Of a stretch of 64,000 nt of DNA, positions 20,046 through 34,376 are shown piece by piece (within the stretch, counting starts at the first letter, position 1; each line of letters begins with the position of its first letter). Source of the DNA: Hyaloperonospora brassicae. Its lineage: Eukaryota; Oomycota; Peronosporomycetes; Peronosporales; Peronosporaceae. A model generated the notes under the pieces. The model saw nothing but the letters and a program-made list of their open reading frames with translations, did not search any database and had not been told where the DNA came from. Made by a program: the position numbers and the translations under genes. Where the stretch lies: positions 1-64,000 of the forward strand of contig CANTFL010001216.1 in the NCBI GenBank assembly GCA_947650285.1, given 5' to 3'.

Positions 20046-23000
20046 CTGTTCACCACTTTATCCTTCCATCTATCACAGAGCGAGAGTGCTTTAGGTATAT
20101 TCGGGTACGCGTACGACCCACAATATCTGGATTTGCTAGCCATTCTTCGGCGATGTGTAATCGTATCGCCCCTGCGCAGCTATTGATCCACGTGTCTTCT
20201 GGTCCCGGTTTCAGTGCTCACCCACTCGGCCACCGGGGTAGATATCCTTCCGTCTGTCAGAGAATGATAGGGCAAAGGCTAACATAATGTACGACATCAT
20301 CAACAGCAAAGAACGTTGTCGAACACTATCGATAGTACCTTCCAATGGTAACATTGTTTTTCAAGTACCCGATACAATATCATGGTCAATCATTTGTTCG
20401 ATACAATAAAATTTTAAATTGGGATGAAATATCCATGTCATGTAATGTGTAAGTATGTTTGCTGAAATGATTCGTGCTTCCACCTCCAAATCCATTTCGT
20501 TTTCTTAAAAATCATCTAGCAACATGTCATACTGTCAACTTCATTAATTGCTTGACGAGGAGAAGATGTAACTTCTTAATAAATTAGCAAGCTGCTATGG
20601 GTGATAGACTTCAAAGAAGCTGACTTATTCGGCAGCGGGATTGCGGTGGAGTGAATCGGAGTGTCTATTGCAACGTATTTGCGACTCCAGCACTATGCTA
20701 GCAGGTGATAGCACCCAGACTAATGACTTTCGGATGGTGCACTTCAATTACGTGTGTAAATGCTCCCTCGCTCACCTGTCTAACCGTCAGTAGGGCGGGT
20801 TGCACTTTCTTGAGACTTGAGAATATGTAGATCTTATTCGGTTCCAATTTGGTCAGAAGGTCAGTCGTGCGAAGACCTTCGCAAGATCGCATATTCTTCT
20901 TTTGGAAAGTCAATTCAAGTTACTCGGATCTGCCTCAATTTTTTGGTCCAATACGTCGGTATTCGTTCCACTTGATTTTTCGACCACTTGAGACGCTTCG
21001 ATGTTAACATATACATTCCTTTACGTATTTCTGCGTCAATTGTTTTATCATAGATCTTTGAACCTGGCTATACATTTTGAGAAGCGATATTCTATGTAAC
21101 GCGACTCCATCGATCGTCGGGACGTCAACTTATTCAGACCGTAAGATAAGTATGCGTGCGATTATAGAGGAGACTGCACCCTTTTTGGTGTCCAACCACA
21201 CACCAGACCTTAGATAGTGTCTTTTAACATATTACGATCTGCTGCCGTGTCGTCCATACCGCAACGATCGGCTCATGCTCCTCTGTCCACATCGGTCATC
21301 ATTATCTGCTGTTTTACCGTAGACAAGCGATATGGTCCAAGGACTGAGAGCTATGACTAACGATGCTCATCCACTTATCATGATCGACACCGTTGACTTT
21401 CATGGTCCCTGTCAATCAGATAGAACCTGATATATATCGATTTTGCGATAAAATAATCTATTGATCAAGATACGGTCCGATCTAGGTATAAATTTCATTA
21501 TATGTGTACCTACTATACATTCTTCTCGATCACGGTCCTCATAATACTTGATAGCCGGTTTATACATCTCTTAAAAGCTGACACCTTTCCCCTCTCAAAC
21601 GGCTTACTAGCCATTTACAACGATCTTGCAGCCCAACGCAATTTCTTTAGTCGGTTATCTCCAAAAAATATCGATCTACTTCACTACTAGGCTTTTACAG
21701 TTTCTAGTAATGGAGTAGCTGTAAGAGGCTGTTCTTTATCTGGACTGATGCATATGTGCAAAATCGATCTTAATGATATAAGGATCCAACTTTAAGTTAG
21801 TCAAATAAGCTGAAAGACCAAATTTTACAACTATAAGTTAGTAAGAGGGAGTGGGAATACTTTCAACTATGAGAGTGCCTGGCTCGAGAACGCCTTGTCG
21901 TACCAATAAAGAAGTAATCAAGGTCATTTTTGCGCGATCATTTTTTATGTACGTGCTAAATACAAAACTGAAGGGTCAGCATACACGGCCCACATGTCTT
22001 TTTGTACAGACAGTTCAATTCACGTGTAGTACATTAACCGTAAGCCACCTCACGTGCCGATATCAGGGCTTGAGCTAATCTTCTGGATTTGTAGCGGGGT
22101 TATTGCAAGTTACACGCTTATGTTCAGCACGCACGATAACTTATGATTCGCATCGTGTGTAAGCCTATTGACATACAAACATATGACACTGGGGGAAAAG
22201 ATACCAGTACCGCTAAGACCCATCTGTTTCGACTGTTGTAAAATACACATGACCAATCAAACTCCGTAACTAGGCAGATAAGCCTAGTACACCTAAAGAC
22301 TCATGTCACTTAGTCCAATACTATCCTCCTAGACGACAAGAGAGCTTATGCGTTGGTCTAGTAGACCTTTGTAATGCTAAGAACTAGATGTATTGCTCGA
22401 CATGTTACAAGACATTATTTATCATTACTAATATATTATACATTAGTAAAAGTCAAAAGATGTGCATCAGAAAAGATGGAAACCATGCCAAAAGATGGTT
22501 CAATATACTTACGACGGTCTTCTATTGTCTCTGGCACACTGCGTGCAACAATCGGTGGTGTGTATTCCTTCCAGATGTGCGAGGAACGTAGACCAGACCT
22601 TGTTGCAAAGTCCTACTATCGCAACGGAACCTTACATCACGGCCAGTTTAAGAGGGAAAGGTCAACCCGCTTCTTTATATTAACTGTTACTCTCTAATTA
22701 TTCAGTACACATTTACCATGTGTTTATTTTTATCTGATAGGTTGCCCTCATCATGTCACAGACCAAACTGGCACGCAAAATGTCGCTACTCGCCATGTTA
22801 GATCGCAGAGCGTCCGCCGACTTTGATCAAGGCCATTTCTACATAGTTGTGAAGCCAATTTGTCTGAGAGAAATATCATAGTGGTCGTAATTGTATACAG
22901 GTACATTCGTAAAAGAGGGCAAACGGGCATTACATTGTCTACATAAAATGAGTCATACAGCGAGATGATGAATTTCTGTACACAATATGTTACTTATCAA

Positions 23001-26000
23001 ACTCTTTCTCCCTCATTGATATCAAAGTCCTGAGACATAGATCAGCGAGCAGTATTCAGTCATATATGTGCCTTATGCTTACTCATTGGACTGCCATATA
23101 CTTACTGAATCGATCATCAAGAAGCGTGAAGAAGTTGTCCAAGAGAATGTTATAGTGTCGATTGTGGTACGATCGTTATCACGAGTGCGCACAAACACAG
23201 TATGGAAGACCGTTTTGTTAGAAGATATTTTTTCTGACCGGTTACATTAGCTTAGATGTGACTGCAAGACCTGTTACAGGTTTAATCGACCTCACCTGAT
23301 TGGCTGACGAGCTGAGATATGGGACGGAGGAAAACGATTGTCATGTCATACTGACATCTGTTGACAGTTGGAGAGACATTGACATACGGATGTCATATGG
23401 GACCAGGGATGATGCACAGTGATGGGCACTCTGGAAATGTGCCAGGTGTAACTTGACTAGGTCAAGTTGCAGTGCTAAACATCAACTGCATACAATAGGG
23501 TTAACAACGAAGGGTAGTAAATAATTATTATATTTTACTTTTACTTCCAACTTCTACTGCACGAGTGCGCCTACACCCAACACATTTTGCTGTAAAACAA
23601 GCGGGCGGAGGATGTGTAGAAGCGTCACAAAAAGCGTTAATGACTCACCACTCAAAATGGGCGATTTATCGGTCAAAGGTTATCGCCTTGTCATCATCAG
23701 ACACGGCAGAAGAAGAAAGCGCTTGCCAGAGGTGGCAACCAGTAATACTAGATCAACTAGAGAGTCATACCTGAAAAAAAGCTTTGTGGTTATCCTAAAA
23801 AATATAAGGTTTGTCTAATGATAAGTTATAACACCGGAAGTAATAAATACTCGAAAAGACTGACGAATTAGCCTGCCGAAATATGTGGTTACAGGCATCC
23901 AGGAAGCAGCAGTGATATTACACGCTTTGCTGATCACATAACAAGTGTGGAAGCGATCACAATTCAACCAGATGATTTTTATAGCTGTCATAAAGTATCG
24001 ATCTGTTGTCTACGAACTTTTTGCGAGATCTGCGCTGTAGGAAGGTAAAAAGTAAGCGTGATGTCTGCGGAGTACACGTGTTTTATCGGTACACGGTTGG
24101 AGCGTGTATACACTGAGAGCGCATGTATTCTCAGCAGCATATTCATGAATCAACTTGTACCGATAAGAGGTGTCGGATAAATCAAAGTGTGGCTCGGTTG
24201 TGGGGAAGCGCTTAAGACAAATTTTCTATTTATGAGTGCATGGTTGAAATTATGGATATCCTATCTGAATCCTTACGCGAAAGCTGCCAATACGTAAATT
24301 TATTCCTCACGATATCTGATTGAACCTGTTTTGCTAACTGTATAAACTCAGCAGTAGATTATTTGTGATGAAGGCATAATGTAGTATCAATAAGCTCTTT
24401 GTCAATATTTTAGCAGCGGTTTATGTGATATTGTCGGCATCTTCACAGCAGTTCGTCAGAAAGTAAACAAATATATTACACATATTTTGCAGCTGTCATA
24501 TCTATGAAGAAGATACAAGTGAAGTTATTTAGTCAAAATTGGTTTGGCTGAAAGTACCATCATCTCGTTAATGGAACAAGTGGGGAATTTCTGTCAAAAA
24601 GAATTCATCAATATGTCGAGCTGCACACAGTAGCAACAGCAACTTCGGTTGGCGGCTCTGAAATGATTGAATGTGCTGCCATATATATTTTTACCCCAGA
24701 CAATATAATGGTGTGTCCAATATATACATTTAGTGCTTCATAAATATATACCAAATAGAATGAACTATGTGACCGTCAATGACCAAGCAATGGACAAAGT
24801 ATTAGACATAAAGTACATAAATCCATGTTAACAAGTCACTTGCACTTTTGTGTGAATATTTTCGTATGCTAGGCCAAATAATCGTGTATTCAATGCTAGT
24901 CAAATACTTTTTCTTCGTTAAAGCGTTCAAAGCACGGCGCAATTCCTTTTTGAGGTGAGATCGAGTCTGCCACCGACTGTTCGTTATACATTAATTCGAT
25001 AAGGCTTGAAAAGGCTTGAGATAGTGGCGCACTTGCACAAGTTTTCGTATCACTTTGAGGAGTTACCTAAGCAAATTTCACTTACTACAAGAAAAATGTG
25101 AATCTATTTGTTCGCTGAAAAACAAAATTGCATGGATGCATCGGGTTAAACCTGATACAATCACCACTTTGATTATTTCCGACCAAGATAAATCATTTCA
25201 AGTGGCCCTAAGATGCCACTAATATTGCAAGTTGCATGGGATATTGCTATGTCTCGACATAGAAGTGACCTCGTCGTCTGTTTGTAGTAATCTAGTCAGC
25301 TTTCACCACCTCAGGGTAAGATGACATTGCATACAATCGCCTTTATGTCTCGAAGTGTGCTGGCAAAGATACGGTCTTAATTGTCATACGATATAATATG
25401 CATTGTCTCTGTATACCATACACCAACGCAAAATACCTCCAATATGCTATACCGATAGCAAACTATAATGAGATGACTGTGTTTTGTTGCGTGGCACAAC
25501 TTTTTGTAGCACGTTACCGCACTACTTTAAATCGTCGCTGGTGTGCTTCCACTGCAACTCGAGTTTGTTTATTGGGCACTTCTTTATCGCATAAACCACT
25601 GTTGCAACAATTATATCATATGAATCGACGCCAATAGTTCTTGATGACTTCAGAAAGGTTGTGCGAACCTCTCACCCAATACTTTCAACAAAAATACCGC
25701 CAGCGTATGCATGTTTAATCAATCGGTACATAATCTATCAAGGGGCGGATATACCCAATATGTCATCTAGCAACCCCTCGCCTTTCGTAATACTCACCCT
25801 TCATTGAATTCGTTTTATAATCATTCACGGATGTCATGGTGCACAAGTCGATAAACATCATGGTCGCGAGGATTTTGCCTCACGGTAAATAACAACTTTA
25901 CCAGTCCCACCAGTGTCAAGTCATACGTTACTTTTTTGCTTTGTGCGGCAACGGGTAATTCGTGGTCATCAGGTTCTTGCGCCATCACAGCTCTACCAGG

Positions 26001-29000
26001 TCCAGTATATTGCCAGCGGTTGGTTCAAACAAACGCCATTCTATGTTCGTACGCAATCGCAAATATGAAGATATTCTAGCGTTCTCAATGCCACGACAAA
26101 ATGTTACATATTATTTTAACCCCATAATTAATATCAGATAGATATTCTATCTCATTTTTTCGACTTGGTGGAGTACTTATCAGTCATTTTCTGGATAGAA
26201 AAGCTACCTTGACTGCTTGTTTTTCCAGTACGTGCTTTACTATTGACCATCTCAAAGTCGATGACAAGATGAATCGAGTAAAAGTCGTGCATTATAGGCA
26301 CTAATAAGTTACATTCACTCATTCGTAAATTTAGGTGATATATTACCGATGACGAAATACTTCAACGATTACTCGATACATGCTTTCACCACCCATATAC
26401 TACATCTCGTTATATGTTTTGCGTATAACAAACTCTTATTCTTGTTCTAAAGTGACCCTGGAATGAAAGTGGTAAATAACTGGATCAAGCAAAGTCCATA
26501 CTGGCTGTCACATTACCAATGACAACGACGATGATAGTTAGATTATCGTCGAGAAAGATAAAGGAACCGAAAGCTATGAAGCTATAACGAATGCAACTAC
26601 TATAGACATCCGCATCGTTCGCGATGTAATCAGCGACGAAGATGACGTTTTTGTTGGAGGAGACAGATGATTATCTATAACGCACTTGACGAATACTACA
26701 GACGGCATTAGTGGTTCAAAGGAATACTGCTGCTGTTCCGAAAGACGGTTGTGAGTTCTTGCAATACTGTATCGTACAAGATGTGGATATACCGGATTCA
26801 ATACGCTGAAAAGGTGGAGGAAGATGTGTGTCGATGCAAATCGAAGTTGACTCCATTTTACAATTGGCAACGACACGAAGTAAACAAAGTCAGCCGTTAT
26901 TCTTGTCCGAGAATGTCAACCCCGTTAGTAAGATGTGACACGTGGTAAATGTGTACAAAATCAAGTTGTAACGAGCGATATATACGCACTAGTAGTTACG
27001 TATGGCGGTTTGTACGCGATTACATTACGCGGCTTCTCCAAGAGATAAGACTACTGCATTGAATGATATATCGCGACCACAGTATTGTCATCACAAATTA
27101 CATATTCAACCCGTTCGTGCAAGAGCGGGGTATCTACCACGATATTGTGAGACCAGTAAAACAGAAGTCGTTTGCTCGTCACGAAGATTGCGTTTCATTC
27201 TATCGTTTTCATCTGTAGAATCTAAACTTCAGTCGTTCGTTCTTCTGTTTTGCCAATATGTCATTGCATACTGTCCGCCAACCGCTGACGCATGTACCGA
27301 GCATGAACGAGTTCCTCGCGCAAATATTATTATAAATGTCTGCCCTTTTCGACTATATGAGATATTACGACCCATAAAGACTTAGTGTATCATTCATTAT
27401 GGTATTCGATAGTTATATCTCACTGTATTTGTCGCTTCTTTATCAAGTACTTACTGAGGTACCAACATGTGAGAAATTGTTGAGCGAATCACTGCGTTTG
27501 ATGTTGCCGTTATTGTGCTACAAAAGACATTGAGTAAACTTAATGTAAATTTTCTAGAGTTTTAGCAATCAATAGCAAGGTTTCTACGTATCCAAGAGAT
27601 ATATGGGTCGTATGATTGAAAAAAGCCTCAATATGGTCGGTCTATTACTTGTGGGTCAGTATAGGCCGATGGTATAGGAGGCATGTCCTATCAGGCGCCC
27701 CAGAAATTTCGCTAACAATTTATCAGGTTGTATCAGAGAGGGCATTTGTCTTGTGTGACCTAAAAGAATTTTGTACAACTCAGAAGTGAGTCGTTATATG
27801 AGAAGCATGACACACAACCTCTGGTTGCCGGTGTATGAACCTTTCATTGTGCAGGAAATACTGCTTTTGTGGAGTAGGATATAGAGTAAAGTGTATATTT
27901 TCTAGCACTGAAAATTGGCATGCATATTGCATGTAGTCAAAGAAGAACTCAGACCAAATATTGATAGATATTTATAGCAAAACAAGATGGTCAACTTGTT
28001 CGACTGACAGACGTCGGATGATATATATATGGATTATTTGTATGTGCAAACTAGCCCACAAATTCGTTAGTATAGGTCAATAATGTTGGATGGGCTCACA
28101 TATGTGCGTAAGTATTTGGTGGAAGTATTGCTCAAGAATGTGGTCGATCACGATCTGAGAAGAAGATTGACGCATTACGCCTAGCAAGTATGTTAAAGAC
28201 CGCTCCGATACCAAAAATGTGTTGAATGTTTCATATCTGACTAGTTACATCCCGGATGGCAATAAGATTTACTTTACTAGTTTGACAGTAACTATTACAA
28301 TTTGGAGATGGACGAATTCTACCTAAGCTTTCCAAATGTGGACAGAACGACGACTCAATTAAGGCTAAATCAATTGTACTTATATTGGTCAAGAAAGGAA
28401 GGAGTGGCATGTACTTTCATCGTATTCGCTAACTGCCTGACTTATGGTCAAAGAGGGAGCTTGGAAATAAATTAGTGTTTCTCTCGTGTTGAAAAGTTGT
28501 GTTATCCTCATTTAATAATGTACATTACTCACTTAGTCGCTACGGTCGATTTGTTATCGTGAGAGCTACATTTATCGTACTAGTTACCTCTACGGGATCT
28601 GTTATTGCGGAAATTGCAGTAAGACGACTACTTAACTCTTTGTAATCGAAACTTATCACCACACGAATTGAAGTTAGTTCATTGTAGTTGAACCGAGAGT
28701 AAGAGCGCTTAGAGTCGCTTCGGTTACGATACCACCAATTTTTATGTATGGAGATGGAGGAAGCCCCATTATGATTATAGCATCCTATCATTCGTAGTAA
28801 TCAGAGTATATTATTGACTCTATATCCATTGAACCTGCGTGTGTACGGAATTACATGGTTAAAAGTGACTCAGGGAACCAAAATGATCATGCAATCTTTC
28901 ATCAATGATGTCGTAGTGAAGCAGATTAACATGTGAGTGGATTTTGGTCGCTGAATCATGATAATTACGCATCAGGATCTTATTGGCAGATCTTTCTGAG

Positions 29001-31109
29001 ACTGAGTGGTTCTCACTATTTAGTCGACCGAGAAAGCTATCTTTCTTAGTAGCTTTGACCATCTCAGATCGCCATGTCCCAGATTGCTTTGAATCAAGCA
29101 AGTCAGTTTTATGGATATTGAAGGCCTATCGCAACGGAGGCGGGATCAAAATCTTATGAACACGATCACAGGGGTTGATATCCGATACGAATATCAATCT
29201 CGCGTCAATGAGTTAAACGACAGAGACGGTTCTATCCTTGCCTAGTTTTTCGGTAAAAAATGGCCAAGACGGGCTGTTCTTGCATACTCACGCAGAAATA
29301 TATACAAGCTTCAGAGCTGGGATAAGAAAAAGAGCAAGGACCAATTTAATGTATAAATGAATATTGTATATGCACCACGTAAAGACCATGGTTCATAATT
29401 GCAATTGTGGTAAGGCATTTACTATTCAATCCAAAATTGACGCTAGCGATCACCACTTATGTTTATTTGAGTCACAAGTTCCACATAGACGATCTATGCA
29501 CATAGTGACAGGAGGCACTTGGGCACGGTATGCAGATAGAATAGACGTAGTTTTGATATTTGACTAGTGTGCGTAAAACATAGGTAATTGTACGATAGTG
29601 GACACGCACCGACTTCTTTGCCAAGTTGGCATGTTTGACAACCCGAACTACTCAGACACCTACCAACAATCCCAAATGCCGTTTTGGAAGTGTCTGACCA
29701 TGCGCGTCATAGAATCTCATAGCACCATCGAACTACGATCACACGGAGGAGCTCGCCTAGTGGGTTCACAATACAATTATTGAAACGTCATAAATCTTGG
29801 ATATGAAAGCAGATCAAGTACATATCAGCTATATTCGAAATAGTGGTCATAAAGATCGAGGCACATATGATTGAAAAACGGCCAAGGGTAAGTGCGATCG
29901 TGTGAGGGTATAGCACAATCAACCTCTATATTTTTCAGACGCAATCGAGTTCAAGGTCGAATTAAGTTTATCAAAAAGGATTCAACACGCCATTCCAACT
30001 AGTACAAGAGGCAAGGAATGACGCATAAACGAAATCGGAGTGCTCTCTTTTCTTTCATGTCATCCGAGGACCAGTGAAAAGTCGAGGTCGCATCCGCAAA
30101 TAATTAAACCACACTACATTATTATGTGACACTGTTGACAAATGATGCCTCGGCAAAATGTGAGGAATGTATATTGCACATTGTCTGTAATGTTATATTG
30201 TAGAAACTTGCAGAAGACTCATTTGATAGGATCAGTCGAATAGTATGGGGATGTCGCTCGGGTGACTGCGGTTTATGTTCCGCCGTGGTTAAGTTAATTG
30301 CAACTATCTTAGAGACCTTGTGCGTGAAGTTTGTCCAAGCTTTTGAAACCTTAAAGATTGACTATTCACCAAATATAATTTTGTGATGCGTAGGGAATAA
30401 ACTAGGCTTTCACTATATGTGCGTAGCGAGACGCAGTCACTTCAGAGCGATACAAAGCGAAAACGAGGAGAAAGAACAGATGAATTTGGTAGCTGAGAAC
30501 CATTATATATTGAGGGGCATTAAATTGGATGTGAGACCAATCGAATGTAATTCGTATATCTTTTTTCAACCGCAACCGTTTGACCATCTTCACTGGCGCA
30601 ATAAAATATTCACAACCTACATCGACATAATGTATAAAACATGACTACCCGTATTGTTGCATGGTGTACTATTCTAGTTTTATGATGACCTATCATGTCA
30701 AGCAAATATCAGTCTTGACCTAAGTCAGGACTGATCTATTTCCAATTGTGGAGATTTTGACGAACAAAAAACATTACGTGATCAGACTATTGTGATGCTT
30801 GGTGGGCAGCGTGGGATGCATTACGCTGATTGAGCTTTCGAAGACTCCGCAAAAAGTGATAGATCCCAATAGATCGGCAAGCTAAACTAATATTTACGAT
30901 AACAAGCTGAGTTGACATATATTACATTGGTTGAGGTGCTCAATTTTGTCGACTGATGTGACAACTGAAAAACAAGCAAAACACTATCTCTGTTTATACG
31001 TCCACGCGTTAAACATTCGATTTCGATGGTGTCACCAAATCAGTGCAAGATGACATACGCGGCCACAGGCGTGTGTAATAAGTTTGAAGCAGGTGGTCAG
31101 CATATATTT
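20046..31109. other. 11-kb AT-rich stretch with no supported gene
   Basis: I read this on both strands and found no recognisable domain. The longest frames are about 80-130 aa, with no family motif and no neighbouring frame that would extend them. Base composition is even and AT-rich throughout. It is bracketed by inverted repeats A and B, so the simplest reading is the decayed interior of one or two old elements. I cannot prove that from the sequence. Confidence 0.5.
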
Positions 31110-31317
31110 GGCTAGAGAATTTCAATGAGGTTTTACAATCGATAACGTTAGAGGATATGCGTAAATAACAACGCAACTCTCGTATATTACATACTAAGTG
31201 TTACCTTTTATTCGTCTTACACTTCCTCGACGAGGTGATCTACATGAAGTTTTGGAGCCTCTGTCTACACTATCGTCAGGGCAGATACCATACACAGTCA
31301 CCAGCGTAAGCATAAGA
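31110..31317 (-). repeat. Repeat-B interior fragment left of Gypsy-1
   Basis: The reverse complement matches 19815-20045 of repeat A. The match stops exactly at the Gypsy-1 LTR and resumes at 38910, so Gypsy-1 inserted here. The last five bases, TAAGA, are the left target duplication. Confidence 0.8.
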
Positions 31318-31796
31318 TGTAGCGGGGCTACACAGCTTCTTAAGTTAGAGAAAGAATTAACGCTCTACGAGCAACTTTAGTTCTACTAACCCGACTCAAA
31401 GAGTCAACAAGCTCAAAGAGATTACGGTTCCTATTCCAGGGGGACCAAACGATTCAGAGAAATTAATGCTAAGATGCACAAGGAGTAGCTGCCTTAACAA
31501 GGCGTTCGTACCTCCTCAAACGATCACAAGACGCCTCAAAGAGGCACGTGTCTTTCGGATCAAAATGGGAACTGAATTTTATTTCTTTTAACCTAAAAGA
31601 CCTCCTTAGAACAACGTACTTAACCTATTCACTAATGTCCTGAATAAAACCTCTTCAAAGATCCCGTAATCATGGGTTGACAGACATCAGTCTTCAACAA
31701 TTGATACTGTGTTTTAATATCAGTTTAAATGAGATCTTACCCCTTGTGTGCACCACACCTGTTGTAGACTACCAGTCGACGTGTAAACCCTTTACA
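31318..31796 (-). repeat. Gypsy-1 3' LTR
   Basis: It is 479 bp, begins TGTAAAGGG and ends GCTACA on the minus strand, and pairs with 38426-38904. A purine-rich stretch just inside it (minus strand GTCTGTGGGGATGG, 31797-31810) is a plausible polypurine tract. Confidence 0.9.
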
Positions 31797-31903
31797 CCAT
31801 CCCCACAGACTGACGTTACCACAGAACGTCAATCGAATTCTTTATTCGAAGAAGACGGTGTGTGTGCGTTTCTTCCTTTACGGATTGCAAAACACGAAAC
31901 ACC

Positions 31904-33204
31904 ATGGCATCGCCACACAATGAGTCATCAAATCTCTATTCCTAACTCGGCATTGATGTGGAGGTGGACTATGGTGGCGATTCCGATGTCCAAGGTGAAG
32001 AGAGGACAATGACCGACTTACCAGTGCGAGAGGCACCGCGTCATACTGCACCAAACTCATTTGCCGAGCGTGGCGATGCCAACGCGCGCTCGGCGAAGCA
32101 TCAAACATTCTATGTGAGCGATGCCATCATTACAAACCCGCTCGATGAGCAACAACAGTTGGCTATCATACATGAGGAGAGCACTCGCTTCATACGCAGC
32201 TTGATGCAACCCTTGAGAGTCGCCGTGGCTATGTGCTCACTCCACCCAGTGTGGAAAAACGTATGCGCCAAACGGCAGGCCGTTCGTTGACAACGTGAGC
32301 CATTGGTGCTGAGCCAACATCTCCTAATGAGGTTGCGAGTCGACAGGCACTTTGCGAGAAGTGCCTGGAACCTCAATTGACGACACAAAGTCGTTACAAG
32401 TTGTGGCTTAATGCGCAAGCACGGGGTGCACTGATTCCACTGATAAAAGGGTATACCCATCCTCTTATTCGCAGGCTACTCACAGGAGGAAGAAGACGAC
32501 GCGTTTGTTCGCTGATAGCATCGGAAACGACTCCTAAGCAGCGTGTTAGCTCTCAGAGCAAGTGCCAATGTTGCAGATGTTCGCCTAGAACGAAAGCTTC
32601 GGTATGATTACGCCAAGCTTAAGGACAGAGGCAAGTTGCAAACTCGCACACGCTATGCTCCGGCTATGCCGGCTAATTTGGGTGTTGGTCAAGCGGTGCC
32701 CAACAACCCACCTGCCTCCACCACCATTCGTGAGAAGCGCTCTCGGTCGAGGGATGACCCCTGCCACGATGTCCAAAAACATCAACGGCGTATGAGCAAT
32801 CCTGCCGAAGGGTTGCCTCAAACTCCCACGAGTTCTCCGACTCCGGGTACCCTCGCCACTTCACCAGATACTGGCATTGACCCTGACGACGACGTCATTT
32901 CAGGAGTCGCTCCACACGGAACTGGCGGTCCCCTTGCTCATCGAGCAGCGTCGGAGGTGGTCGGTATACCGAAGGAGGAGCATGATAAGGTGCTTCTCGA
33001 GCTGAGTGGTCTCCGTGAGACATAAATAAGACCCAGAGTGCGTTTGACGCGATGCGAGCCCGTGTCCAGGCGGTGGAGTTGGGTCAAGCCCGGATGGAGG
33101 GTCAGCTTGACCTCCTGATACGGATTCAGCAGACGATGGCAATACCACATGTCGCGGCGCAAGCGCCTCCAAGTTCACATAGGACGGATTCCGATACGAC
33201 TTAA
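31904..33204 (+). pseudogene. Antisense ORF of Gypsy-1 (opposite to pol), decayed
   Basis: On the strand opposite to gag-pol, a frame starts at ATG 31904, about 107 bp inside the 3' LTR. It can be followed, with an early stop at 31943, a stop at 32288 and frameshifts near 32300-32540 and 33000, to a stop at 33204. The best-kept part (32543-33025) is Pro/Ser/Thr/Asp-rich, then turns into a charged heptad-like stretch (KEEHDKVLLELSGL). In the next frame it continues as MRARVQAVELGQARMEGQLD, which looks like coiled coil. It overlaps the chromodomain end of pol. I know no function for it. The position matches the intact 533-aa frame in Gypsy-2, though I see no clear sequence similarity beyond the C-terminal coiled-coil character. 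Confidence 0.55.
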
Positions 33205-33632
33205 GCAAGGAAACGTAGAACACAGGGTGTTTGCGCAGTTTGCGCGGAAGGTTGAGCGTATACGCAAGTCCCTTCTTGGCGACGACCGTGAATGGTCTAA
33301 TGAAGCGAGGGCAACTTTGTTTTGAAGACGGCGGGCACTACATTTGTAGATAGGTTTTTAGCATTGAGAAAAACTTGGTCTCCGACCTCATAACGTTCAA
33401 TACAACCTCTGCCTTTAGCATCAGCTTGTTCTTTCTGCTTGTCTTGGCTATCAGTCAGTTCGTCACGCACATGTCGTAAGACATTCAATCGCGTTGCGAG
33501 AAACTCGCTTACCGGTTCTTGAACAGTAGCAGGGATAATATCAGCATGTCGATCGGCAACTACTCCCCCACCCATCCCTGAACCACGCAGTGGTAGCGTT
33601 AGCGGAACGCGAGGGTGTGTGAGACCATTCAC
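32673..33632 (-). pseudogene. Gypsy-1 integrase C-terminal region and chromodomain
   Basis: Minus-strand pieces include YEVGDQVFLNAKNL (33297-33632), the SH3-like GPF/Y-region style linker of Gypsy integrases, then MFYVSLLKSYRNPS (32900-33223) and the chromodomain core WRGYPESENSWEFEATL (32673-32864). The pieces are in different frames, so the region is broken. Chromodomains steer integration toward particular chromatin marks in chromoviruses. Confidence 0.75.
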
Positions 33633-33728
33633 ATATAACGGTGTCTAGCCGGTGGAGGCATGCACGGCGTTATTCAACGCAAACTCAGCGACAGGAAGCA
33701 TAGCACTCCAACGCTTCGGCGTATCAGC

Positions 33729-34250
33729 TCAAACACTGCGCGAGATTTCACCGATGATGCGATTCACTCGCTCGGTTTGACCATATGTCTGCGGATGATC
33801 CGCTGTGGACATGTCCAATCGTGTGCCGAGCACCTTGAAGATGGAATTACAAAGCTTCCCAGTGAAGCGAGGATCTCTATTAGAGCCAATTGCCATCGGC
33901 GAACCGTTTTGTCGAAACACTCGATTTATAAACAGCGTAGCTGTACCCTAACCATCAATAGTATCCAACACCACCGCTTAATGAGCCATCTTGCTCAAAC
34001 GGTCAACAAAGACTAACAATACCCGTATTACCATGCGCATCTTTCGGTAAACCGAACAAAAGTCCATGCTAATGAACTCCCAACACCCCGAGGGTTTGGG
34101 TAGACTAGCCAGAGGCGCAGTTGCATGCGCTGAGGGTTTCACCCGTTGAAACGTTTCACACGTACGCACATATGTGCTCACCCATTTGTATAGTTTGGGC
34201 CACCAATATCATTGGCTAACTGAGCCATAGGTCTTCTCACGACCGAGATG
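33729..34250 (-). pseudogene. Gypsy-1 integrase core, broken
   Basis: The piece at 33978-34181 has the end of the zinc-binding region (CETFQRVKPSA) and the first catalytic Asp segment (FISMDFCSVYRK, LVFVDRLSKMAH). The piece at 33729-33920 has SNRDPRFTGKL and the catalytic-Glu segment GQTERVNRIIGE. Frames differ and stops intervene. Confidence 0.8.
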
Positions 34251-34376
34251 ACCACTCAACGCAGTATCATGTGCCTCATAGAAGATCCGATACTTCAACT
34301 CCTCATCATGAGGGGCAACGATGCGAGGGGTATCCTCCACATCCGTGCTATAGCACTTCAGGCCCAGATCGATGGA

